Assembly: GCA_030156255.1 (NCBI GenBank)
Contig: JASGMV010000034.1
Location: 1-43,144, forward strand
DNA length: 43,144 bases
Source of the DNA: Desulfovibrionales bacterium
GTDB taxonomy: Bacteria > Desulfobacterota > Desulfovibrionia > Desulfovibrionales > Desulfovibrionaceae
Direction: 5' to 3'
Positions 24,195 to 30,762 of the stretch are shown in pieces. The notes beneath the pieces were generated by a model that worked only from the letters and a program-made list of their open reading frames with translations, had not been told where the DNA came from and searched no databases. The position numbers were made by a program, and so were the translations under genes. Positions within the stretch are counted from its first letter, which is position 1; each line of letters opens with the position of its first letter.

Positions 24195-25504
24195 GAGGAG
24201 AACCGCCTGTCGTCGATGGTTCGTTTGCCGGCGCACAGCGGCGCTGGATCGTTGGTCAGCTGGATGTCGAGAACGATGCTCCATTCGGGCGACGCCGCGA
24301 GCCGGGACGCGATGCGGCGGCGTATTTCCCGGAGGTCGCCTTGTCCGGCCGATGCGATTTTGAGCGAGAGCCGTTCGCGCCCCGCATGGATGTCCAGGGC
24401 CGCGGAGTAATCAAACACTTCGGGAAGAGCGAACAACAGTTCGTCCAGGCGGGCCAGCTCCAGGCGCCGCCCGCTTTGCAGAACGGGCATGTTGTCGATT
24501 CTGCCCCGCACCTTGTCCAGCCTGCCCAGGACGCTTCCGCACGGGCACGACCCCGGCGCCAGCCGGCTCACGTCTCCTGTGCGGTAGCGGATCAAGGGCA
24601 TGGCCTCCCGTGAAAGGGTGGTCAAGACGATTTCGCCCCAAGCTCCTGCGGGCAGGGGCTTACCCGTTTCCGGGTCCACGATTTCCACCAGCAAATCCGG
24701 CTCGCGCAGGTGCGCGCCGCAGCGGAAGCCGCACTCCACGGCGCCGCCCAGTCCGCTCTCCACGGTTCCGTAGTGGTTGAAAATTCGGCAGGGCCAAAGC
24801 TTGCGGAGCCTGTTCGCGATGCTGTCCACGCAGTAGTCGGAGCAGAACAGGACGGCGATGTTCCTGCTTCGCCCGCGGATCGGCCCCAGTTTTTCGGCCA
24901 TGGCCAGGATGTGGACCGGGAAGCCCACGATGCAGTCCGGCTGAAGTTTGGCCATGGCTTCCGCGGCCTGCGTCGCGTCGGCGACGAGCCCGTGAACCAG
25001 GCTGCGGACGCCGGATCGCTTGAGCGCCCTGGACAGCAAGTCGCCCACGCTGTCCGGCGTTTCGCCCGGCAGCAGGATCAAGGCCGTATCGCCTGGAGCG
25101 GCGAGCTGGAGCATGCCGTACTGGAAAAAGTCGATGGTCGCCTCAAGGTCCGCCTCGCTGAAGAACAGGCGCTTGGGCGGTCCCGTGGCGCCGGAGCTGG
25201 CCTGCGTCACCACTCTGGCCGCCTGGTCCTGGGAGACGCAAAGCATGCGCAGGCCGTGGTCCCGGATGTCCTCCGGGGTCGTGAACGGCAGGTTGCGCAC
25301 GTCCTCCAGGCGCTGCACGGAGCGCATCGCGGCCTTTGTCAGCCGGTCCCGATAAAAGGGGCTGCGGCTTCGGGCCCTTTGCAGGAGGCGCTGCAGGGCG
25401 TCCAATCTCCAAGAGGCCAGGGCCTCCCGCGAGAAGGCGCCTGGGGCGGCGTCGATTTTTCGGGCGGCCCAGCGGTCCAGCATCGTTGGCGCGGCTTGCG
25501 TCAT
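24182..25504 (-). CDS. PaaK-like AMP-forming acyl-CoA ligase (DVU_1553 type)
   Basis: The 440-residue protein has the phenylacetate-CoA ligase layout: SSGATGPPK phosphate loop (103-111), NHYGTVES (243-250) for the adenylate, RYRTGDVSRL (307-316), then SCPCGSVLGRLDKVRGRIDN (from 319). These enzymes activate a carboxylate with ATP and pass it to CoA or another thiol. In this operon the substrate could be the acid made by the aldehyde oxidoreductase, or a group attached during cofactor maturation; sequence does not decide. The cysteines at 221, 225, 239, 258 and 262 are more than PaaK needs. ATG 25504 overlaps the radical SAM stop as ATGA. A DVU_1553 equivalent is recalled from D. vulgaris. Confidence 0.85.
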   Translation of the reverse strand: MTQAAPTMLDRWAARKIDAAPGAFSREALASWRLDALQRLLQRARSRSPFYRDRLTKAAMRSVQRLEDVRNLPFTTPEDIRDHGLRMLCVSQDQAARVVTQASSGATGPPKRLFFSEADLEATIDFFQYGMLQLAAPGDTALILLPGETPDSVGDLLSRALKRSGVRSLVHGLVADATQAAEAMAKLQPDCIVGFPVHILAMAEKLGPIRGRSRNIAVLFCSDYCVDSIANRLRKLWPCRIFNHYGTVESGLGGAVECGFRCGAHLREPDLLVEIVDPETGKPLPAGAWGEIVLTTLSREAMPLIRYRTGDVSRLAPGSCPCGSVLGRLDKVRGRIDNMPVLQSGRRLELARLDELLFALPEVFDYSAALDIHAGRERLSLKIASAGQGDLREIRRRIASRLAASPEWSIVLDIQLTNDPAPLCAGKRTIDDRRFSSCTT

Positions 25505-26898
25505 GGGCGCCTCCGGTAGAGGGGGCGCCCGTCGGCCGCGGTCAGGTTGTAGGCGCAGAAGGGAACCAGCCGGCCGTCCGGAGAGAGCACGTGGATGCAG
25601 CATTCCTTGAGCCTGGCCAAATCCAGGGTCCAGGCGTCCTGGAAGACCATGGCCGAGATGCTGAAACTCCAGGTCTGCGCCTGCTCCAGGAACATGGACA
25701 GGCTGTCCGACGGCTTTTCCGTCGCACAGGAGCAGGACGGCGCAGCCCACTGCCTCGCCGTGTAGCCGATGGACTTGCGGGCGCCTTCGGCCGCGGGATG
25801 CGGTTCGATCCGATTCGGGCCTCCGCAGCAGGAGCGTTTGGCCTCCCGGGCGGGCCGCAGGTCGCCGTTTTCGGTGCGCAGGAAGGCGCCGTGGAAGGAG
25901 CACAGCGCGTGTTCGCACCCCGGAGGGCTGAAGTCCTCGACCTTGACCATTCCGCCGGTTTGCCGCTCCAGGGCGGCCATGATCTCCGGCAGGGTGATGC
26001 GGTTTTCGTCCGCGGGCGGGGCCGGATAGCGGCCGAAGTAGCTTACGGGTTGGAAATGCACGCCGCGCAGGAGCGGCCCGGCCTTCAGGGCGAAGGACAG
26101 GATGTCGCCCAGCTCCTCGTCGTTGACGCCCGGGACCACGGTGGGAACCAGCACCACGCCCAGACCGGCCTCAAGACAGTTGTCCACGGCCCGGCGCTTG
26201 GCCGAGTTCAGAGGCCGGCCTCGCAGGGCGAGATGGGTCGCGTCCCGCACGCCGTCGAATTGGAGAAAGACCGAGGACAGTCCGGCGTTCTTGAGTTTGC
26301 GGGCGTAGTCCGCCTCGCGCGCCAGCCGAAGTCCGTTGGTGTTGAGCTGGATGAAGCCGAAGCATCGCTCCCGGCCCATGGCGATGATTTCCGGCAGGTC
26401 GTCGCGCATGGTGGGCTCGCCGCCCGAGAGTTGGACGTTGCACTCGCCGCCGTCTTCCCGGACGCGGTCGAACCAGCCGCGTATGGTTGCCGGGTCGGGG
26501 TCGGATCGTTCCGGCTCGCCGGAGGACGCGAAGCAGACCGGGCACCCCAGGTCGCAGCGGGAGGTGATCTCCAGCAGGGCCGTGCAGGTGTGCTGTTGGT
26601 GTTCGGGGCAAAGCCCGCAGTCGTATGGGCAGCCGTCCCGAACCTGCGTGCGGGGCCGCTCCGGGTAGGAGGGCGTTTTGGCGTTGGTCCAGTCCGCAAA
26701 GGAGGGCCTCCGTCCGCGCCAGACCACGGCCTCGAAGTCTCCATGCTCCGGGCACTGCTTGGCGAGGACCACGTCGTCTCCCCGGCGGATTTTGCGGGCC
26801 GGAATGCGCTTCAGGCAGACCGGGCAGACGCTTTCGGTCCCATGGCCCGAGCCGTGCCCCCGCTGCAGGGCGGAGAAGGGCTGCATGTTGGTCGTCAT
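25501..26898 (-). CDS. trsS: Radical SAM protein, TrsS-like (COG1964-type, Cys form)
   Basis: The 465-residue protein has the radical SAM ligands C115-C119-C122 (CDLGCPVC) and QLSGGEPTMRDDLPEI for SAM binding. The N-terminus has a zinc-ribbon-like pattern (CPVCLKRIPA, then CPEHGDFE), and further cysteines occur at 90, 94 and 97 and near the C-terminus (CEHALC, SCCGG, CSC, ECC, PFCAYN). This layout resembles the group that includes the methanogen pterin methylase MJ0619 and tetraether lipid synthase. I recall a family named radical SAM (seleno)protein TrsS beside this gene set; here no in-frame TGA is present, so it is the cysteine version. The reaction is unknown. ATG 26898 overlaps the preceding stop as ATGA. 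Confidence 0.8.
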   Translation of the reverse strand: MTTNMQPFSALQRGHGSGHGTESVCPVCLKRIPARKIRRGDDVVLAKQCPEHGDFEAVVWRGRRPSFADWTNAKTPSYPERPRTQVRDGCPYDCGLCPEHQQHTCTALLEITSRCDLGCPVCFASSGEPERSDPDPATIRGWFDRVREDGGECNVQLSGGEPTMRDDLPEIIAMGRERCFGFIQLNTNGLRLAREADYARKLKNAGLSSVFLQFDGVRDATHLALRGRPLNSAKRRAVDNCLEAGLGVVLVPTVVPGVNDEELGDILSFALKAGPLLRGVHFQPVSYFGRYPAPPADENRITLPEIMAALERQTGGMVKVEDFSPPGCEHALCSFHGAFLRTENGDLRPAREAKRSCCGGPNRIEPHPAAEGARKSIGYTARQWAAPSCSCATEKPSDSLSMFLEQAQTWSFSISAMVFQDAWTLDLARLKECCIHVLSPDGRLVPFCAYNLTAADGRPLYRRRP

Positions 26899-27359
26899 TG
26901 TTCTTCCTTGGGCGACGACGGGTCCAATCCGTTTTCGACCAGTATCTCCAGGCATTTGCCCCAGGTTGCTGCGACCACGCCCGGACAGCGTTCCGGATTG
27001 GGCGAGCCGCATTCCTTGTCCCCGAGGATGTCCAGGCACCGCGTCCCCCCGTACTGTCCGCCTATTTCCGACTGGAACCATTCGATGATCTCGGAGCGCA
27101 TGAGCGGAAAGCGCTCGTGGGCCTCCTCCGTGTCGTCGCCCTTGCCAGCGTACAACCCCAGTACGCAGACCGCGGCGGTCAGCGCGCCGCAAGGGCCGGA
27201 GCAATCGCCCAGCCCGTGGCAAGCGCCGCTCATGGCGCGGACCAGCGCCGGGTTTTCCCGCCCTTGCGCCTCCAAAGCGAAGAGCATGATGATTTGGCTG
27301 CAGCAGTATCCGGAGGCTGCGTGTTGCATGATTCGCATCGTGGCGTCATCCATGGCCAT
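26895..27359 (-). CDS. C-GCAxxG-C-C family protein (DVU_1555 type)
   Basis: The 154-residue protein carries the cysteine and glycine pattern of the C_GCAxxG_C_C family: GYCCSQIIMLFALE, then GACHGLGDCSGPCGALTAAVCVLGLYAGK, and later TRCLDILGDKECG with ERCPGVV. Such proteins are thought to bind a metal or Fe-S centre and often stand beside redox and molybdenum or selenium enzymes, but no member has a firm function known to me. It overlaps both neighbours (methyltransferase upstream, radical SAM downstream), a sign of a fixed stoichiometric unit. ATG 27353, two codons in, is an alternative start. Confidence 0.85.
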   Translation of the reverse strand: MAMDDATMRIMQHAASGYCCSQIIMLFALEAQGRENPALVRAMSGACHGLGDCSGPCGALTAAVCVLGLYAGKGDDTEEAHERFPLMRSEIIEWFQSEIGGQYGGTRCLDILGDKECGSPNPERCPGVVAATWGKCLEILVENGLDPSSPKEEQ

Positions 27360-28110
27360 GGCGTTCTCCCTTGCGGGCCAGGAACACTCCGTAGCCCGGT
27401 TTCAGTCGTTCGCCGGCCGCGCAGGCCTTGGCCGCCCGGGCCGGAGGAAGCAGGGTTTCCCAGTAGGCCTCCAGCGAGCCGAAGGTGAAGACGAGCTTGG
27501 CGGCCAACCTCGTGAGCAGTTGCGTGTGGTCTTCGAAAGACAGAACTTCGAAACCGCGTCGGGAGAGCAGGGATTCGACGCCCGGACGGTCCATGGCGTA
27601 GTCCAGGCAGCACGTCAGCGGGCCGGACGGCTGGTTTCGGTCTTCCGCGCCGCGCCCTTCCGGAGAGCGAACGTAGATGTCGCTCAGGACCAGAAAACCT
27701 CCGGGCCGCAACACCCGGGCGATTTCCCGCAGGGCGTCGTCGGCGCAGCCCAGCAAGGAGAGGACGCATTCGCACAGGACGGCGTCCATGCTTCGGCTCA
27801 GGAAGGGCGTCCGCCCGGCGTCCGCCTGGACGAGGGCGAGGCCGGAGCCTTCCTTGCGCAGATCGCCGAGTTTGCCGAGGTCGATGTCCAGTCCGAAGAC
27901 GTTCAAATCGAATTCGCTTTGCAGCATGTTGATGCTTGCGCCGTAGCCGCATCCCATATCCAGGAGCTTGGCGCCGCGCTGGAGCCCTAGGCGGCGGATG
28001 GCGGCGGCGGTCAGTTCGATCGTCCCGGGTCGAAGCGGACCGCCGGTGAGGCTGCGCAGGGCGGCGCGTTTGCCGGGCGCCGGGGGGATGTTGGTCAACG
28101 TTGCGTGCAT
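27346..28110 (-). CDS. SAM-dependent methyltransferase (DVU_1556 type)
   Basis: A class I methyltransferase of 254 residues: motif I LLDMGCGYGASI, acidic strand FGLDIDLGKL, QADAGRTPF, and LREIARVLRPGGFLVLSDIYVRS as in UbiE/arsenite methyltransferase-type enzymes. Substrate is not deducible. It stands between a small Cys4 protein (14 bases upstream) and the C-GCAxxG-C-C gene, which it overlaps, in a set that also contains a radical SAM protein; two methyl- or SAM-using enzymes in one operon point to modification of a cofactor or a small molecule. ATG 28110 gives a compact protein; longer frames enter the upstream gene. Confidence 0.85.
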   Translation of the reverse strand: MHATLTNIPPAPGKRAALRSLTGGPLRPGTIELTAAAIRRLGLQRGAKLLDMGCGYGASINMLQSEFDLNVFGLDIDLGKLGDLRKEGSGLALVQADAGRTPFLSRSMDAVLCECVLSLLGCADDALREIARVLRPGGFLVLSDIYVRSPEGRGAEDRNQPSGPLTCCLDYAMDRPGVESLLSRRGFEVLSFEDHTQLLTRLAAKLVFTFGSLEAYWETLLPPARAAKACAAGERLKPGYGVFLARKGERHGHG

Positions 28111-28124
28111 CGAACATTTCCGCG

Positions 28125-28334
28125 CTATTTGTCTTCCAAGAGTTGCTCCACCTCGAACATCCTGCCCCGGGCGAGGTCTTCGGGGATCAGGACCAGACCG
28201 CATTTCTCGCAAGCGAGAAGCTCCATGGTGAAGGTGTTGCCCAGGTATTCGACGTTCGTAATGCGGGGCGTGAGTTTTTCGCCGCATTTGCCGCAGCGCC
28301 AGTTGGTTTCCGGCAGAAAGGAGAGGTCGCTCAT
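28125..28334 (-). CDS. Small Cys4 zinc-ribbon/rubredoxin-like protein (DVU_1557 type)
   Basis: Only 69 residues: CGKCGEKL near residue 14 and CEKCGLVLIP near residue 43 form two CxxCG knuckles, the ligand set of a zinc ribbon or a rubredoxin-like iron site. The second knuckle followed by a hydrophobic and a proline is rubredoxin-like, so an electron-carrier role is possible, but zinc cannot be excluded. It overlaps the large Fe-S/flavin gene as ATGA, which suggests that the two products work together. Confidence 0.8.
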   Translation of the reverse strand: MSDLSFLPETNWRCGKCGEKLTPRITNVEYLGNTFTMELLACEKCGLVLIPEDLARGRMFEVEQLLEDK

Positions 28335-30628
28335 TGCCGGTCTCCTTCAAGGGCCATGCGGTGGCTGTAGGCGTTGAACACCCGGTAGCCGTCTTCCTCC
28401 GGGGCGTATTCCACCCAGTAGGTCACCCGCACGGGGCGATGGTAGGCCAGGTATCGTCCGCTGGTCGGGTCCTGAAGGCGCAGGCCCGTCTCCTGGGCGT
28501 GCAGGATGACCCGTTGCAGGTCCTCCTTCAGGATGCGGCGATCCTCCATGCGGCTTGCGACGTCGGCGTCCATGGCGATGTTGACGGCTTCGTGCGGCTC
28601 CATCAAGCCCGCCTCCTCGCCCCATAGGGCTTTGAGCATGTTCCGGCGAAGCCGGCTGCGGTTTTCGCGGCGTTCGGAGAATCCCGTCGACGACCTGGCC
28701 GCGGGGTTTTCTCCGGCGGCTTCGGGGAAGAGAAGGTCCAGTAGATGCCAGACGCGTTTGCCGGTCGAGGCGAAGACGTCCCGGCACATGGCGCAGTATG
28801 CCAGATAGTCTCCGGAATGCTGCTGCGCGCGGCGTTCTGCGACCTCTCGGGCGAGGCCGGGATTGGCGCAGGACATGAGCCCGCCGTAGCCGCAGCAGGA
28901 CGTCAGCTCGTTGTTGTACGGCAGTTCTTGGACCTCCACGCCGCACTTGCCGGCCAGGGACCTGGCCGCGGCCCGCAGCTTCGGGTGCTCGCGGGTGGTG
29001 CAGGGGTCGTGTACGGCCAGGGCCGCGGGAACGCGTCCGGGCGCCGGGGAGGGGGTGGCGCCGGTCCGGTCCATGATCTCCCAAAGCGACGTCGTGTTGA
29101 CGTCCGGCGCATGGCGGCGCAAAGTATCATAACAGGTCGAACAGGCTGTGACCAGTGTGGGCGCGCCGAGCGGCCGGATCATCTCCCGCAGGGCGTCCAA
29201 CGTCCGGCCGAAAAGCTCGCGCTCGCCGGCCCACAGGGCCGGGGCGCCGCAGCACCCCAGAATCAGGCCTACGGAGTCGTCCATGGCCTCGCGCAGCCAG
29301 TCGTAGACGCGCTCCACGTGGTTCGGAGCGGACCCGGCGAGTTGGCAGCCCGGAAAAAAGGCGTAGGCGCATTGCTCTGCGCCCGGCGCGTTTTGGGCCA
29401 GGGCGAAGTGCGGCCCCATGTTGAAACGCAGATCCTCCAGGGCGAAATCATGGGCCGAAGGCGGCATTTTGCCGCGCCGGACCATGGACTCCCGCACGCT
29501 CAAGCACAGATTCGCCATGGAAAAGTCGTTGGGGCAGACCACCTCGCACTGTCCGCACAGCGCGCACGAGTCGATCATCTTGTTGGATTTGTGATGTCCC
29601 TTGACGATGGACTCGTTGTTGTAGATTTGCCGGGCGTAGAGCTTGGGGTATCCCTTGTAGTTCTCCAGATAGACGCAGGCCTTGACGCACTCCATGCACT
29701 CGCATCGCAGGCAGCGCCCGGCTTCGGCCCGGCCCTCTTCTCCGGACAAACCCGCCCCGGGGTCCGCGGGGATGATCCGCGGGGCGGGCGCAACGCCCTC
29801 GATGTTCGTGTACAGCCGGGTCTCTTGCGGCCCCTCCGTCTCGCGTTGGGCGGTGAGGGACACTTTTTGCAGAAATCTGTCCATGCCGCCCGAGGCGCGT
29901 CGGCCGTCAGCGGCCTGGCGGATGGGCGAATATCCTCCCTCCGGGTCGGGTCCTCCGCCGGCGAAAAGACCCGAGCGCCGCAATACCAGGGTTGCTGCAT
30001 CCGGAGTTTCGCCTTCGGCCAAAACCCTCGCCGCGGGTTCGTCCAGGTCGAGGAACACCGCCAGGCCGTTCTCCAGGAGCCGATCCAAGGCCGCCTGGTC
30101 CGGAATCTCGGCTTCGCGAAGGTCCACCTTGATCCGCTTGAGCAGGGCCGCGGCCTGATCGAATTCCTCTTTCGGAACGGCCAGGCCGGTCAGGCCGGCG
30201 CCAAAGGTTTCTCCGGGATAGCGCAGAGAGACGCGAAACCCCTTGCGGGCCAGGTCCAGCGCTACGGTGAGGCCGGCCAGGCCGGCGCCGAAAACGGCGG
30301 CTTCGCCTTTTTTGCCGGGCAGGACCAGCGGCCGGCTTTGGGGGGTGCTGTTTTCGATGCAGCATCGCTCCAGGGCGCCGACGGCCACGGCCTCGTCCAC
30401 TTCGAGGCGCTTGCAGACGTTTTCGCACGGGTGGTCGCAGATGCGGCCCAGGATGCCCGGAAAAGGCATGGTCCGCTCCAGAATCTTTCGCGCCGCGTCC
30501 CATTTGCCGGCCGCGGCCTGGGCCGTGAAGGCGCGCACGTCCACATGGAGGGGGCAGGCTGCGGAGCACCACGGCGGTTGCTCCTGAATGCAGCGATACT
30601 CAAGCTCTCGAAGGGATTGCTGATCCAT
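28331..30628 (-). CDS. Multidomain Fe-S/flavin oxidoreductase with CCG domains (DVU_1558 type)
   Basis: This 765-residue fusion starts with a GltD-like Fe-S region (CSAACPLHVDVRAF, CDHPCENVCKR), followed by a pyridine-nucleotide-disulfide oxidoreductase-like segment (AAVFGAGLAGLTVALDLARKG), then ferredoxin motifs (CLRCECMECVKAC and CALCGQCEVVCPNDF), and then HdrD/GlpC-like CCG domains (FFPGCQLAGSAPNHVE...GCCGAPA with CSTCYD; HDPCTTREHPK...SCCGYGGLMSCANP with CAMCRD). A C-terminal 130 residues end with a separate small domain. The FAD half looks shortened against GltD. It may carry electrons from the aldehyde oxidoreductase to a thiol/disulfide or quinone couple; that is inferred from neighbours and domain order. 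Confidence 0.85.
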   Translation of the reverse strand: MDQQSLRELEYRCIQEQPPWCSAACPLHVDVRAFTAQAAAGKWDAARKILERTMPFPGILGRICDHPCENVCKRLEVDEAVAVGALERCCIENSTPQSRPLVLPGKKGEAAVFGAGLAGLTVALDLARKGFRVSLRYPGETFGAGLTGLAVPKEEFDQAAALLKRIKVDLREAEIPDQAALDRLLENGLAVFLDLDEPAARVLAEGETPDAATLVLRRSGLFAGGGPDPEGGYSPIRQAADGRRASGGMDRFLQKVSLTAQRETEGPQETRLYTNIEGVAPAPRIIPADPGAGLSGEEGRAEAGRCLRCECMECVKACVYLENYKGYPKLYARQIYNNESIVKGHHKSNKMIDSCALCGQCEVVCPNDFSMANLCLSVRESMVRRGKMPPSAHDFALEDLRFNMGPHFALAQNAPGAEQCAYAFFPGCQLAGSAPNHVERVYDWLREAMDDSVGLILGCCGAPALWAGERELFGRTLDALREMIRPLGAPTLVTACSTCYDTLRRHAPDVNTTSLWEIMDRTGATPSPAPGRVPAALAVHDPCTTREHPKLRAAARSLAGKCGVEVQELPYNNELTSCCGYGGLMSCANPGLAREVAERRAQQHSGDYLAYCAMCRDVFASTGKRVWHLLDLLFPEAAGENPAARSSTGFSERRENRSRLRRNMLKALWGEEAGLMEPHEAVNIAMDADVASRMEDRRILKEDLQRVILHAQETGLRLQDPTSGRYLAYHRPVRVTYWVEYAPEEDGYRVFNAYSHRMALEGDRQ

Positions 30629-30703
30629 GCCGGCCGCCTTTCGGAAGGTTTGATTGATCGTGGAATCCTTCTTGGATGGTATGCATTCCTCGTTTGATGA
30701 ACA

Positions 30704-30732
30704 AGGCGGGCCCAGGCTCGCCGGGCCCGCCT
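30704..30732 (-). terminator. Hairpin between mop and the Fe-S/flavin gene
   Basis: Arms 30704-30713 (AGGCGGGCCC) and 30723-30732 pair perfectly around a nine-base loop, 31 bases after the mop stop. On the minus strand it is followed by TTGTTC, a weak U-tract. It probably lowers read-through from mop into the eight downstream genes or stabilises the mop mRNA. Confidence 0.55.
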
Positions 30733-30762
30733 GTCATGAGCGCGGTATGGGTTGGGACGAAT

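Noticed and set aside
25501-26898. Selenocysteine in the radical SAM protein
   Set aside because: The frame has no internal TGA; all candidate positions are ordinary cysteine codons.
25336-27990. An 884-codon plus-strand frame across three genes
   Set aside because: Spans three well-supported minus-strand genes; composition is that of an antisense frame.
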